Positions 7,504 to 18,654 are shown, numbered from the stretch's first letter. The stretch is DNA of 64,000 bases from Mycolicibacterium phocaicum (GCF_010731115.1 NZ_AP022616.1:4216001-4280000), one strand, 5' to 3'. Translations and numbers: made by a program. Notes: generated from the sequence alone by a model not told the origin.

Positions 7504-10254
7504 GTGCTGGGAAACCGCCTGGATGAGTCGCGGGTGATCAGCGAATTCTTGGCCTCGGCGCGGTGGCCCGCCGCCTTGCTTTTGGAGGGTGAGGCGGGCA
7601 TCGGAAAGACGACGCAGTGGTTGTCGGTGATCGATCAGGCAGGGGCCCTGGGGATTCGGGTGCTGGCGGCGCGTACGGCTGCGGCGGAGTCGGTGTTGGC
7701 GTACGCGTCGCTCGCTGATCTGTTGGGCGACGTCGAGGCGGCGGTGTTGGCGGATCTGCCCGGTCCGCAGCGGATGGCGATGGACCGGGTGCTGCTGCGT
7801 GGGACGGGCGACGATGACGAGGCGACGGATCCCCGGGCGGTGGCGGCCGGCTTCGTGTCGGTTGTCGAGCGGCTGGCCGACGAGTCGCCCGTGATCATCG
7901 CGATCGACGATCTGCAATGGCTGGATACCTCGAGCCGGCAGGTGGTGGCGTTCGCCGCGCGGCGGCTCGTGGGGCGGATCGCCCTGCTCGGCACCGTGCG
8001 TACCGAGCCGCAGCACAGTGCTGCGGTGTCGTGGCTCCAGTTGCCGAGGGTTGATGCAGTGTCCCGAATTCGGTTGCAGCCCTTGAGCCTTGGCAAGCTG
8101 CACGGCGTGCTTGTCGATCGGCTCGGGCTGAGTCTGCCGCGGCCCACCATGGTCCGGATTCACGAGATTTCGGGCGGTAACCCGTTTTATGCCCTGGAGC
8201 TGGCCCGTACGACCGGTGGTGCGGCACCGCCCGGCGAGATGTCATGGCCGGGCACACTGGCCGAGTTGGTCCAGGACAGGATCGGCAGAGTCGGCGCCGA
8301 CGCGCGCGAAGCGCTGTTGGTGGTGGCGTGTGCCGCCACTCCGTCGGTGGAACTTGTTGCCCAAGTGACGGATTCGACAACCGACGACGTCGTCGCGGTA
8401 CTGGAGTCGGCCGAGAGCAACGGCATCGTCGGGATCGACGGTGAGCGGATTCGCTTCACGCATCCGCTGCTGGCGGCCGGGGTCTACGTGGCCGCAACCC
8501 CGACGCAGCGGCGTGCGACGCATCGCCGGCTGGCCGCGGCCATCGACGAACCCGAGCTGCATGCTCGCCATCTTGCCCTCTCGGTGACACGGGGTGATCC
8601 GCACACGTTGCAGGCTCTGGACATCGCCGCGGAGAGAGCGCTGGTCCGTGGTGCGCCGGCTGCCGCGGCCGAATTGCTCGATCTGGCAACCGGACTCGGC
8701 GGCGACACCCCGGAGCGCCGCATACGTCAGGCGAACCACCACTACAACGCCGGCGATGCCGACCGCGCCCGGGCGTTGCTCAACCGGACCGTGGGCGAAG
8801 ACGTCTCGGGACCGATCAGAGCGCAGGCGTTCAGCTTGCTCGGTGCCATCGAGATCGTCGACCGAAGCCACAGCGGGGCGGCTCGGTTACTCGAGTGCGC
8901 GCTTGCGGAGGCCGCCGCCGATCTGGCTGCACAGGTGCAGATCCTGGTGCCGATGTCGTTCGCGCTCTACAACATTGACCATCGCGAGCTCGCGGCCCGC
9001 CGAATCGACGATGCCGTCGCTCGTGCAAACCGGCTCGGTCAGCCGGGGTTGTTGAGCCAGGCGCTGAGCATGCGCACCCTGATCCAATTCTGGCTGGGTA
9101 GCGGTGTCGACGAGGAAAGCCTGCAGCGGGCAGTCGACTTGGATGAGGGTGACCCGGCCACTTCGGTATTCTTCCTGCCCCGGATGCACAGAGCCATCCT
9201 GTTGTCGTGCACCGGGCGCCTCGACGAAGCCCGGGCGGAATTCCGCATCGTCAGACAGCAATGTATCGACGGCGGCGTCGAGACCGACCAGAACTTCGTC
9301 GCCATCAACACCGTCCACAACGAGCTCTGGCAAGGGGATCTCGCGGCGGCCACTCTGCTGGCCGACGACGCCATGGAACGCGCCGTACATCTCGGCGGCT
9401 TTCACCACACCGCGGCGCTGGTCATGCGAGCACGATGCGCCGCGTATGCCGGCAAGGAAGAGGCAGCGCGCGACGCTGTCCGCGAAGTGGTGGCGACCGT
9501 GCCATTGTCGGAGTGCTTCATCTTGACCGGCGAGGCGATCATGGCCCTGGGCTTCCTGGACGTCTCGCTGGGCAATTACGAAGCCGCGCTGGAAGTGCTC
9601 GAGCCGCTGTTGTCGACCTTCGCAGACCGGCGCCGGGCGACGGAGATTTATGTCGCGGAGTGGTTGCCCGATGCGGTCGAGGTGCTGGTCGGGTTGGGGC
9701 GACTGGCCGAGGCGGAGCCGTTGGTCGAGGCGCTGGAGGTCAATGGTCGCCGGCTGGATCGCGCGTGGATGCTGGCGGTCGGTGGCCGGTGCCGGGCTCT
9801 GCTGCTGGGTGCACAGGGCCACGTCGACCAGGCGGCTGCGGAGGCCGAGCACGCGCTGACCGAACACGACCGGCTGCCAATGCCTTTCGAGCGGGCACGC
9901 ACCCTGCTGGTGTTGGGGCAGCTGCAGCGGCGGCAACGCCGCCGGGCCGTCGCGGTGGCCACGCTGCAGGAGGCATTGGCGGCGTTCGAGGGACTCGGCA
10001 CACCGCTGTGGGCCGAACAGGCGCGTCGTGCGCTGGGCCGCATCGACGAACGTTCCGACCGCGGTGCGGTGCTGACGGCGTCGGAGCGCCGCATCGCCGA
10101 GCTCGTGGCATCGGGGATGAGCAACCGTGAAGTGGCCGCGAAGCTCTTCGTCAGCGCCAAGACGGTCGAGGTCCACCTGTCCCGGATCTACCGGAAGCTG
10201 GGCATCCGGTCGCGGGCGGAACTCGGCTGGCGCATCGCTCGTCCCGATCAGTGA
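7504..10254 (+). CDS. LAL-type LuxR regulator with N-terminal AAA ATPase
   Basis: A 916-residue protein of the large ATP-binding LuxR (MalT-like/LAL) family. Walker A is GEAGIGKTT at residues 29-37 and Walker B is PVIIAIDDLQWLD near residue 130. A long middle region of Ala/Leu-rich helical repeats (tetratricopeptide-like) probably binds effectors. The C-terminal LuxR DNA-binding domain is recognised by LTASERRIAELVASGMSNRE and SAKTVEVHLSRIYRKLGI. These regulators are ATP-dependent activators whose effector is usually a small metabolite. No adenylate cyclase domain is present, unlike several M. tuberculosis relatives. The start is a GTG; targets cannot be inferred. Confidence 0.88.
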   Translation: MLGNRLDESRVISEFLASARWPAALLLEGEAGIGKTTQWLSVIDQAGALGIRVLAARTAAAESVLAYASLADLLGDVEAAVLADLPGPQRMAMDRVLLRGTGDDDEATDPRAVAAGFVSVVERLADESPVIIAIDDLQWLDTSSRQVVAFAARRLVGRIALLGTVRTEPQHSAAVSWLQLPRVDAVSRIRLQPLSLGKLHGVLVDRLGLSLPRPTMVRIHEISGGNPFYALELARTTGGAAPPGEMSWPGTLAELVQDRIGRVGADAREALLVVACAATPSVELVAQVTDSTTDDVVAVLESAESNGIVGIDGERIRFTHPLLAAGVYVAATPTQRRATHRRLAAAIDEPELHARHLALSVTRGDPHTLQALDIAAERALVRGAPAAAAELLDLATGLGGDTPERRIRQANHHYNAGDADRARALLNRTVGEDVSGPIRAQAFSLLGAIEIVDRSHSGAARLLECALAEAAADLAAQVQILVPMSFALYNIDHRELAARRIDDAVARANRLGQPGLLSQALSMRTLIQFWLGSGVDEESLQRAVDLDEGDPATSVFFLPRMHRAILLSCTGRLDEARAEFRIVRQQCIDGGVETDQNFVAINTVHNELWQGDLAAATLLADDAMERAVHLGGFHHTAALVMRARCAAYAGKEEAARDAVREVVATVPLSECFILTGEAIMALGFLDVSLGNYEAALEVLEPLLSTFADRRRATEIYVAEWLPDAVEVLVGLGRLAEAEPLVEALEVNGRRLDRAWMLAVGGRCRALLLGAQGHVDQAAAEAEHALTEHDRLPMPFERARTLLVLGQLQRRQRRRAVAVATLQEALAAFEGLGTPLWAEQARRALGRIDERSDRGAVLTASERRIAELVASGMSNREVAAKLFVSAKTVEVHLSRIYRKLGIRSRAELGWRIARPDQ

Positions 10255-10384
10255 CGTTGACCGAAACGCGGCCGGCCTGTTGCGACTACGTGATCCCGGC
10301 CAGTGAGACGACGCCGCCGGGTGGCCCGCGTGCCGTCAGTAGCGTTCGGCGCCGATATCCCGCGAAACGATCAAGGAGACAACG

Positions 10385-11062
10385 ATGTTCACCCGTTTGA
10401 CCCGGGGCAAACGATTCGCGCTGCTCGCGGCGAGCACGCTGCTGTGCAGCCTCACCGTCGCGACCGGAAACGAGGCCGCCCAGGCCGCACCGCCGGACCG
10501 GGCGCCGACAGTCGTCTACCTCGTCGAACACGGCGAACCCGTTTTCACCGATCCGGCGATGCCGTTGTCGGACAACGGTATCCGTTATGCGAAGGCAGTA
10601 GCGGCGGTCCTGAAGGACGTCACGTTCACGAACATCTATTCGTCGCCCGCGCTGCGTTCCAAGCAGACCGTCTCATACGCCGCCGACGCCCGCGGCATGG
10701 CCGTCCAGCAGTTGCCCAATGCCGATCCCAAGACACCATCCGCTGACGCGGCCGCGCCGCTCGCCGACGCGGTGTCGAAGCTGCCGGCCGGTTCGGTGGC
10801 ACTGATCGGCGGCAACACCGAGAACATCTACCGGATCATGAACACCCTCGGGATTCCGGTCCAGGCCGGCTGCCAACCAGGTCAGCGTTGCGTGCCCTGC
10901 CTGGACAAGACCTGCTTCACGCCGAACGATCTCAGCACGGTCCGGCAACTGACGCTGTACCCGCAGAGTTCGGGATTCCCGCCCGGCATGGGGCTGGTTA
11001 CCGGCATGCAGCGCATTCACCCGGAGACGCAGAACGTGTTCAATCCACCCACGCCCAAGTAA
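10385..11062 (+). CDS. exported histidine-phosphatase-fold protein, catalytically degenerate
   Basis: A 225-residue protein with a signal peptide (basic MFTRLTRGKR, hydrophobic stretch, AQAAPP cleavage region) and a phosphoglycerate-mutase-like fold. The family signature LVRHGE is here LVEHGEP: the nucleophilic His is kept but the Arg is Glu. The second catalytic His, expected in a V-G-H motif before the last helices, is replaced: ALIGGNTENI. The Arg of SSPALRSKQT is retained. A late insert, CQPGQRCVPCLDKTC, has four Cys, unusual for the family and compatible with disulfides or metal binding outside the cell. RBS AAGGAG lies 7 bases before the ATG. Probably not an active phosphatase; it may be a binding protein. 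Confidence 0.75.
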   Translation: MFTRLTRGKRFALLAASTLLCSLTVATGNEAAQAAPPDRAPTVVYLVEHGEPVFTDPAMPLSDNGIRYAKAVAAVLKDVTFTNIYSSPALRSKQTVSYAADARGMAVQQLPNADPKTPSADAAAPLADAVSKLPAGSVALIGGNTENIYRIMNTLGIPVQAGCQPGQRCVPCLDKTCFTPNDLSTVRQLTLYPQSSGFPPGMGLVTGMQRIHPETQNVFNPPTPK

Positions 11063-11088
11063 CGGCCCGGCTTGGCGCCGAACGCGAG

Positions 11089-12606
11089 TCAGGCCGCGGC
11101 GTGGCTGGACTCGCGTTTGGCGCCATCTTTCGGCTCGGATGTGGACCCGCCGGCCGGTGCCGTCTGGGCGTCACCGGCATCCTTGGCGGGCCCGTTCTTC
11201 TTCTTCTTCGGCTTGGGGGTCTTGGTCGGCGGGTTGTCCGGATCAGTTTTCGGCTTGGTCGACTTCACCGGCGGCGTATCGGGATCCGCCTCGGGTTTGG
11301 GTGATTTGGCCTTTGGTTCGTCGGTCCCCGTCGCCTTGGCGTCGGGATCGGTCTTGGTGTCCGTCTTCGTGTCGGCCGGTGCGTCGGCCTTCGGGTCCGT
11401 CTTCGCGTCGGTCTTCGTGGCCTCGGGGGCCTCGACCGTCGTCTTCTGATCCGTGGCCGCCGGCTTGTCCTCGGCGGTCGCCGCCACCGGTGCCAAGGCG
11501 GCGGTCTTCTTGGCCGAGGCATCCAGAGTCGTCACGGGCGGCGAGGCGGCCGGTGTCGCCGCCAGGGCCGGCAGGTGCAGTTCGGAGCGGATGTCGTTGA
11601 CGAAGTTGTCGGCGCCTTCCTGCAGCGCGCCCGGGATCGCATTGAGCGTCTCGATGATTTTCGACAGCGGAGTGAACAACGAGAACGGCGTCTTCTTTTC
11701 CGGATGCAGGTTGTCGCGGTCGGTGTAGCCCATGTCGACCAGCACCCGCAGCAGCGGCTCGACGGCGTCCAGCAGCGGTTTGACCAGAGGCGTCAAGCCG
11801 ATGGCGCCGGCGCCGATGCGCAGTGGCACCAGCAGCGGCAGATCGGGCGTCTTGATGAACACGTAGGTGTCCGTCCCGCCCGCGCCGTTGTCGGGCACGA
11901 CCGTGACGATGGCCGGCGTGGTGCCGGGGATGTACGAGTCGTAGTACGCGTCGGGGTGGGCGTACATGACGCCGAGCAGGCTGTTGGCCAACGACAGCGG
12001 GTTGAAGTACGCCGGGAAGTCGGCGTAGGGGTCGTACTCGCGGGTGTAGAACGTGGTGTCATATGGCGACGGCGCGGACGGGCCCTGGTTGTTGACGATG
12101 AGGGGCACGTTGATGCCGGGGAACCGCTCGAAGATGCCGCCGTTGCCGGCGAAGGGCGAGCCGATCATCACGAACGACAGCTGTGACGGTGCGGGGCCCG
12201 TGCCATTGGCCAGCAGTCGGCGTTTGGCCCACTCGGCGCCCAGACTGCCTTCCGAATAGCCGGCGACGATCAGCTGCTCGCCCGGCCGGGATGTGATGGC
12301 GTTGTACACCTTCGGTCCGGAGACGGTCGTGCTCGCCGACAGCTGGATCGAGGCCGGGTAGTCGATGGGCAGGTATGTGTAGCCCGGCGGCACCACGGTG
12401 TGATTGAGCTTGGCCGGAATGTTGGCCGACGTCGGGTCGCCCCGTCCACCGATGCCGATCACCGTGTTCATCAGGCCGACGACGAAGCTCGAGGTGATGT
12501 TGGTGGCCGGACTCACGAGCAGTGCACAGCACAGTGCGATCAACAGGAAGACGCGTGGCATTCCGCGAACGGCAGGACTGGTGGCCGGCAACATCTGCAC
12601 TGACAT
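11089..12606 (-). CDS. PE-PPE domain serine hydrolase with charged low-complexity tail
   Basis: The 505-residue protein starts with a hydrophobic export segment (residues about 18-45). It then has a PE-PPE (PF08237-type) alpha/beta hydrolase domain with the nucleophile motif VAGYSEGSLGAEW around residue 120, and the region FYTREYDPYADFP typical of this family. There is no PE or PPE N-terminal domain, so it is a stand-alone exported version. After about residue 345 comes a roughly 150-residue tail rich in Lys, Asp, Pro, Thr and Ala in short degenerate repeats (for example KTDAKTDPKADAPADTKTD), likely disordered and possibly cell-wall associated. PE-PPE domains act as esterases on acyl substrates. 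The gene lies downstream of lpqH on the same strand, separated from it by a strong terminator. Confidence 0.85.
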   Translation of the reverse strand: MSVQMLPATSPAVRGMPRVFLLIALCCALLVSPATNITSSFVVGLMNTVIGIGGRGDPTSANIPAKLNHTVVPPGYTYLPIDYPASIQLSASTTVSGPKVYNAITSRPGEQLIVAGYSEGSLGAEWAKRRLLANGTGPAPSQLSFVMIGSPFAGNGGIFERFPGINVPLIVNNQGPSAPSPYDTTFYTREYDPYADFPAYFNPLSLANSLLGVMYAHPDAYYDSYIPGTTPAIVTVVPDNGAGGTDTYVFIKTPDLPLLVPLRIGAGAIGLTPLVKPLLDAVEPLLRVLVDMGYTDRDNLHPEKKTPFSLFTPLSKIIETLNAIPGALQEGADNFVNDIRSELHLPALAATPAASPPVTTLDASAKKTAALAPVAATAEDKPAATDQKTTVEAPEATKTDAKTDPKADAPADTKTDTKTDPDAKATGTDEPKAKSPKPEADPDTPPVKSTKPKTDPDNPPTKTPKPKKKKNGPAKDAGDAQTAPAGGSTSEPKDGAKRESSHAAA

Positions 12607-12695
12607 CGACGCTCCCCCGACTAGGCGTGAACCGGACGGTACTCCCGCGACCAGGCCTTTAGACGGGAATTTGCAACTTCCCCCGGAACAAAAGA

Positions 12696-12731
12696 ACGGA
12701 TGGTGCTCCGGTAATCCGGAACACCACCCGT
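12696..12731 (-). terminator. intrinsic terminator of lpqH
   Basis: On the minus strand a 16-bp stem (arms 12716-12731 and 12696-12711, loop ATTA) with two non-Watson-Crick positions is followed by the T-rich TCTTTTGTT. It lies 19 bp past the lpqH stop and upstream of the PE-PPE gene, which therefore probably has its own promoter in the remaining leader. Confidence 0.8.
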
Positions 12732-12749
12732 GTCTTTCGTGAGTGCCTG

Positions 12750-13241
12750 CTAGGGGCAGGTCACCTCGATCTCGAAGGGCTTCTTGGTGGGCTCCATCGG
12801 GTTGGCCATGTCGACCCCGGTTGCGGTGCCGCTGATCTTGTAGGTCTTGCCGTCCTTGGTGGCCTTGGCCTCGCCGCCCGGGACACCGTCGGTGTAGCCC
12901 AGGGTGACGCCGTTGACGGCGCCCAGGCCGACGGTCTTGACGACCGGCGGGTCGGCGTCGGTCAGGGTGACGCCCAGGCCGCCCGAGGCGTTGCCGATGG
13001 CGATGACCAGGTTGCCGGCCGCCGTGGTGCAGCCGATCTGGCCCTGAACGTCCTGGGCCTTGCCGTCGATGCTGACCTTCGCGGTGCCGGAGCCTGCGGT
13101 GGAGTTACCCGCAGCCGACGACGCCGAGGCCGACGCGGTGGCCGACGAGCCGGACGACTTCTTGTCATCCTTGGAACAGCCGGTCAGACCGGCGGCCAGA
13201 ACCGCGGCACCAGCGACCGCGACAACCAAACCACGCTTCAT
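12750..13241 (-). CDS. lpqH: LpqH-family 19-kDa lipoprotein antigen
   Basis: The 163-residue protein has the lipoprotein signal [18 protein letters not shown] followed by LTGC, an Ala/Ser/Thr-rich linker (residues 25-50, a candidate O-glycosylation region) and a LpqH-type beta-rich domain containing [17 protein letters not shown] and ending EIEVTCP; the two Cys probably form a disulfide. LpqH is a surface-exposed mycobacterial lipoprotein and TLR2 agonist. The start is fixed by AGGAG at 13250-13254 on the minus strand, eight bases before the ATG. The reading frame stays open upstream, antisense to tgt, but that extension is not coding. Mycobacteria often carry several LpqH paralogues, so orthology to Rv3763 is not certain. 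Confidence 0.85.
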   Translation of the reverse strand: MKRGLVVAVAGAAVLAAGLTGCSKDDKKSSGSSATASASASSAAGNSTAGSGTAKVSIDGKAQDVQGQIGCTTAAGNLVIAIGNASGGLGVTLTDADPPVVKTVGLGAVNGVTLGYTDGVPGGEAKATKDGKTYKISGTATGVDMANPMEPTKKPFEIEVTCP

Positions 13242-13409
13242 AACTTGTGCTCCTAATTTGTGCGAACCGTCCGGACGGCGGGTCATCCAGTGCATTATGG
13301 GGTCCGCCAACCGCCCTTTCACCAAATTCACAGAAAATCCCTGTAACCGTCCTGACCTGTTTGTTTCCGCGTAGTTAGCCGGCATTCGGGAGTCGGGGCG
13401 GACAATTGA

Positions 13410-15239
<1,830 letters not shown>

Positions 15240-15241
<2 letters not shown>

Positions 15242-15257
15242 GGGACAATGATCCCAT
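15240..15257. promoter_or_regulatory. candidate TetR operator
   Basis: ATGGGACAATGATCCCAT is an 18-bp inverted repeat with perfect 6-bp arms (ATGGGA / TCCCAT) and a partly symmetric centre. It covers the TetR start codon and lies 23 bp upstream of the divergent monooxygenase, the usual place for an autoregulatory TetR site. Confidence 0.55.
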
Positions 15258-15280
15258 AAAGTAGAGGGAGGGGCCTCGAC

Positions 15281-16468
15281 ATGAGAATCGCAATCAGCGG
15301 TGCCGGGATCGCCGGTCCGACCCTCGCCTATTGGCTGCGCCGCGGCGGGCATGACACAACCCTGATCGAGAAGTCTCCGCAGCGGCGCACCGGCGGCTAT
15401 GTCGTCGACTTCTGGGGCCTGGGATACGACATCGCCGAACGCATGGGCCTGTGCCCGCAACTCGAGGCCGCCGGATACCAGGTCGAGGACGTGCGACTCG
15501 TCGACCGTCGCGGAGACCGCGTCGGCGGTTTCCCGACCGCCGGTCTCCGGCGGGCGTTGGGCGGCAGGTTCACGAGCGTGCCGCGCGGCGACTTGGCGGC
15601 CTTGATCCACGGTGCCATCGACGACGACGTGGAGACGGTCTTCGGCGACACCATTACCGAGGTCAGCCAGGACGTCGCGGGTGTGCGGCTCGAACTGGAA
15701 CACGGTGGCGGCCGTGAATTCGATGTGCTCGTCGGCGCCGACGGCTTGCACTCGCCGGTGCGGCGCTTGGTGTTCGGGCCTGACTCGAGGTTCGAGCACG
15801 ATCTCGGCTATCGGGTGGCCGCCTTCGAAGCACGTGGATATCGGCCCAGGGATGAACTCGTCTACGTCTCGCACGGGTTGCCGCGGCGAATGGTCAGTCG
15901 GTTCACGATGCGCGACGACCGCACGATGTTCCTGCTGGTGTTCACGGCCGACCAGGTGCGAGGGCCAGAGCCGGCCGGAATCGGCGAGGTGAAAGCGCTT
16001 CTGCGGGAGGTGTTCGCCGACTCTGGCTGGGAGAGTCGCCAGATCCTCATGGCGCTGGATGCGGCCGACGACGTGTACTACGACCGGGTCTGCCAGATCC
16101 GGATGGCGAAGTGGTACGACGGGCGGGTCGCGGTGATCGGTGATGCGGCCGCCGCGGTATCGCTGCTGGCCGGTGAAGGCACCGGACTGGCCATGCTGGA
16201 GGCCTACGTGCTGGCCGGCGAAATCGAGCGTGCCGGCGCTGAATTCGTGACCGCCTTCGACCGGTACCAACAGTCGCTGCGTCCGTTCATCGCGGGGAAA
16301 CAGCGGGCCGCGGAGCGTTTCGCCTCGTCTTTCGCCCCGCGCACCGCACCGGGGGTATGGGTCCGTAACCAGTTGAGCAAGCTGCTGTCGTATCCGGGCG
16401 TCGGGGACTGGATGCTCCGCCGCCAATTGCACGACGATTTCCGCCTGCCCGACTACGCCCCGAGCTAG
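15281..16468 (+). CDS. FAD-dependent monooxygenase (PHBH/TetX-like class A)
   Basis: The 395-residue protein has the group A flavoprotein monooxygenase signature set: the N-terminal GxGxxG motif GAGIAGPTLA at residues 7-16, the DG motif VGADGLHSPVR near residue 155, and the GD motif VIGDAAAAVSLLAGEGTGLAM near residue 290, where a hydroxylase would normally read GDAAH. Such enzymes hydroxylate aromatic or antibiotic-like compounds using NAD(P)H. A GGGAGGGG run 9-15 bases before the ATG is the ribosome binding site. Its divergent TetR partner implies induction by its substrate, for example detoxification of a xenobiotic; the substrate itself is unknown. Confidence 0.83.
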   Translation: MRIAISGAGIAGPTLAYWLRRGGHDTTLIEKSPQRRTGGYVVDFWGLGYDIAERMGLCPQLEAAGYQVEDVRLVDRRGDRVGGFPTAGLRRALGGRFTSVPRGDLAALIHGAIDDDVETVFGDTITEVSQDVAGVRLELEHGGGREFDVLVGADGLHSPVRRLVFGPDSRFEHDLGYRVAAFEARGYRPRDELVYVSHGLPRRMVSRFTMRDDRTMFLLVFTADQVRGPEPAGIGEVKALLREVFADSGWESRQILMALDAADDVYYDRVCQIRMAKWYDGRVAVIGDAAAAVSLLAGEGTGLAMLEAYVLAGEIERAGAEFVTAFDRYQQSLRPFIAGKQRAAERFASSFAPRTAPGVWVRNQLSKLLSYPGVGDWMLRRQLHDDFRLPDYAPS

Positions 16469-16506
16469 CCACCTGCGGCGATCCGGCGCTGTGCACAATT
16501 GCTTGT

Positions 16507-17736
16507 ATGACTGGTGCACCTGGAGTGATCGACCCGCAAACCTTGCTTCTCGGGTTGATGGATCCGGGCAACCGGGCCGATCCGTACCCGCTGTACGAGC
16601 GATTCCTGGACACCGGACCGCTGGCGCTGCCCGACGCGAATCTGGTCGTGTTCCCCGGATTCGCCGAGTGCGACGAGGCGCTGCGGCACCCGGCATCGGC
16701 CAACGACCGGTTGAAGTCGACGGTCACGCAGAAGCAGATCGCCGCCGGCCAGCGGCAGGCGCGGCCCTTCGGCGAACCGGGGTTCCTGTTCCTCGATCCG
16801 CCCGACCACACCCGGTTGCGTGGGCTGGCGCAAAAGGCGTTCGCGCCCAAGGTGATCAAGGCGCTCGAGGCCGACATCGTGACCATGGTGGACGGGCTGC
16901 TCGAGGGTGTGACGGGCACGATGGATGTGGTGGCCGACCTGGCCTATCCGTTGCCGGTCGCGGTGATCTGCCGGCTGCTCGGGGTGCCGATGGCGGACGA
17001 GCCGCTGTTCAGCCGGGCGTCGGCGCTGCTGGCAGGCGGGCTGGACCCGTTTGTCGCGGTCAACGACGAGACGGCCGATGACACCGCCGACCTGATGGAG
17101 GCCGGACTCTGGCTGCGCGGGTATCTGCGGGACCTCATCGAGGAGCGGCGCAGCTCGCCGGGGGAGGACCTGATCTCCGCGCTGATCGCCGCCGAAGAGG
17201 ACGGCGACCAGCTGACCTCCGAGGAGATCGTCGCCACCTGCAATCTGCTGCTGATCGCCGGGCACGAGACCACGGTCAACCTCATCGCCAACGCGGCGCT
17301 GGCCATGCTGCGGCACCCGCAGCACTGGGCGGCGCTGGCGGCAGACCCCGCGCGGGCGTCGGCGATCGTCGAGGAGACACTGCGGTTCGACCCACCCGTG
17401 CAGCTGACCAGCCGCGTCGCCGTCGAGGACATCCAGATCGGCGGTGTGGCGGTGCCCAAGGGTGACATCATGATGTTGCTTCTGGCTGCCGCGCAACGGG
17501 ATCCGCGCATGTATGACCGGCCCGGCGAATTCGACCCGGACCGCGGCGTGATCAAGCATCTGGCGTTCGGCAAGGGCCCGCACTTCTGTCTCGGCGCGCC
17601 GCTGGCCCGGTTGGAGGCGTCGGTCGCGCTGTCGGCGCTGGCTGAGCGGTTCCCGAACGCGCAGCTGGCCGGTGAGCCCGTGTACAAGCCCAACCTGACG
17701 CTGCGCGGTCTGGCCACCCTGCCGGTGACCGTCTGA
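16507..17736 (+). CDS. cytochrome P450
   Basis: A 409-residue soluble bacterial P450. It has the I-helix oxygen-activation motif AGHETT, the K-helix E-x-x-R in EETLRFDPP, the PERF-like region EFDPDRG, and the heme loop FGKGPHFCLGAPLAR with the proximal Cys at residue 361. The spacing and N-terminus (IDPQTLLLGLMDPGNRADPY) are typical mycobacterial P450 features; the subfamily cannot be assigned safely by eye. It lies between a flavin monooxygenase and a short-chain dehydrogenase on the same strand, with gaps of 38 and 20 bp, so the three probably form an oxidative operon. No ferredoxin gene is adjacent, so redox partners must come from elsewhere. Confidence 0.93.
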   Translation: MTGAPGVIDPQTLLLGLMDPGNRADPYPLYERFLDTGPLALPDANLVVFPGFAECDEALRHPASANDRLKSTVTQKQIAAGQRQARPFGEPGFLFLDPPDHTRLRGLAQKAFAPKVIKALEADIVTMVDGLLEGVTGTMDVVADLAYPLPVAVICRLLGVPMADEPLFSRASALLAGGLDPFVAVNDETADDTADLMEAGLWLRGYLRDLIEERRSSPGEDLISALIAAEEDGDQLTSEEIVATCNLLLIAGHETTVNLIANAALAMLRHPQHWAALAADPARASAIVEETLRFDPPVQLTSRVAVEDIQIGGVAVPKGDIMMLLLAAAQRDPRMYDRPGEFDPDRGVIKHLAFGKGPHFCLGAPLARLEASVALSALAERFPNAQLAGEPVYKPNLTLRGLATLPVTV

Positions 17737-17756
17737 TCCCCGCTACTCTCGCGCGT

Positions 17757-18596
17757 ATGCCTTCAGTTCTCGTCACCGGTGCCGGTCGCGGCATCGGGCT
17801 GGCCATCACGCAGCACCTCGCCGCGACCGGCTGGGACGTCATCGCCGGGGTGCGCTCGGAGGCCGACGCCGCCGCGGTCGTGGCGCTGGCCCCGAAACGG
17901 ATTTCGGCGGTGATCCTCGATGTCACCTCAGAAGACGATGTCGAGGCACTGTCGGAGGCATTGCCGAGCCGGCTCGACGCCGTGGTGAACAATGCCGGCA
18001 TCGTGGTCGCCGGTCCCGTCGAGACGCTGACTCCGGCGGACTGGCGGAAGCAGTTGGACGTCAACGTGGTCGGCCAGTTCGCCGTGACGGCGGCCGTGCT
18101 GCCCAAGTTGCGGGAGTCCCGGGGCCGCGTGGTGTTCATCTCCAGCGTCAACGGGCAGCTGTCGACGCCGATGATCGGCGCTTACGCGGCATCGAAGTTC
18201 GCGCTGGAAGCCGGTGCCGAAGCGCTGCGAATCGAATTGCGGCCCTGGGGGATTCCTGTCGTGGTCGTCGAACCCGCGCAGACCGATACGGACATGTGGC
18301 GCAAGGCCGACGACATGGTCACCGACCTCGAGGCCGGCGTCTCGCCGACGCACCACGCGCTGTACGGCCGACATATCGCCGGCATGAAGAAGATGGTGCC
18401 GCTGTCGCAGAAGATGGCCGTCGATCCGGCGAAAGTCGTTGCGGTGGTGGAGGAAGCGCTCACCGCGCGGCGACCCAAGGCGCGCTACATCGTCGGGCTG
18501 GGGCCGAAGCTACAGGCGGCGCTCATGACGAACATCCCGGCATCCGTACGCGGGTTCTTGCTGGCCAAGGTCTTCGGGGTGCCGCGCCGGGTATGA
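17757..18596 (+). CDS. short-chain dehydrogenase/reductase
   Basis: A 279-residue classical SDR. The cofactor motif is TGAGRGIGLA at residues 7-16, NNAG is near residue 80, the catalytic Ser is in ISSVNG and the Tyr/Lys pair is in YAASK. The C-terminal extension with RRPKARYIVG is like SDRs acting on retinol- or steroid-like substrates, but the true substrate is unknown. It follows the P450 by 20 bp and is probably co-transcribed, so it may oxidise the alcohol made by the P450. It ends just upstream of a symmetric hairpin separating it from the convergent gluQ. Confidence 0.88.
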   Translation: MPSVLVTGAGRGIGLAITQHLAATGWDVIAGVRSEADAAAVVALAPKRISAVILDVTSEDDVEALSEALPSRLDAVVNNAGIVVAGPVETLTPADWRKQLDVNVVGQFAVTAAVLPKLRESRGRVVFISSVNGQLSTPMIGAYAASKFALEAGAEALRIELRPWGIPVVVVEPAQTDTDMWRKADDMVTDLEAGVSPTHHALYGRHIAGMKKMVPLSQKMAVDPAKVVAVVEEALTARRPKARYIVGLGPKLQAALMTNIPASVRGFLLAKVFGVPRRV

Positions 18597-18609
18597 CGGC
18601 TGTTGAAAC

Positions 18610-18654
18610 TGAGCTTATGTGTCAGATCCTTTGCGAGATTGGCACATAAGCTCA
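18610..18654. terminator. bidirectional hairpin between the SDR gene and gluQ
   Basis: TGAGCTTATGTG (18610-18621) and CACATAAGCTCA (18643-18654) are a perfect 12-bp inverted repeat around a 21-base loop, in the 55-bp gap between two convergent genes. The right arm includes the gluQ stop codon. There is no clear T-run, so termination is inferred from position. Confidence 0.55.

Noticed and set aside
18610..18654. The 12-bp inverted repeat after the SDR gene as a further copy of the 61-bp element
   Set aside because: Its arms (TGAGCTTATGTG) and its core are unrelated to the element at 35.4 and 36.4 kb; it is better explained as a bidirectional terminator.
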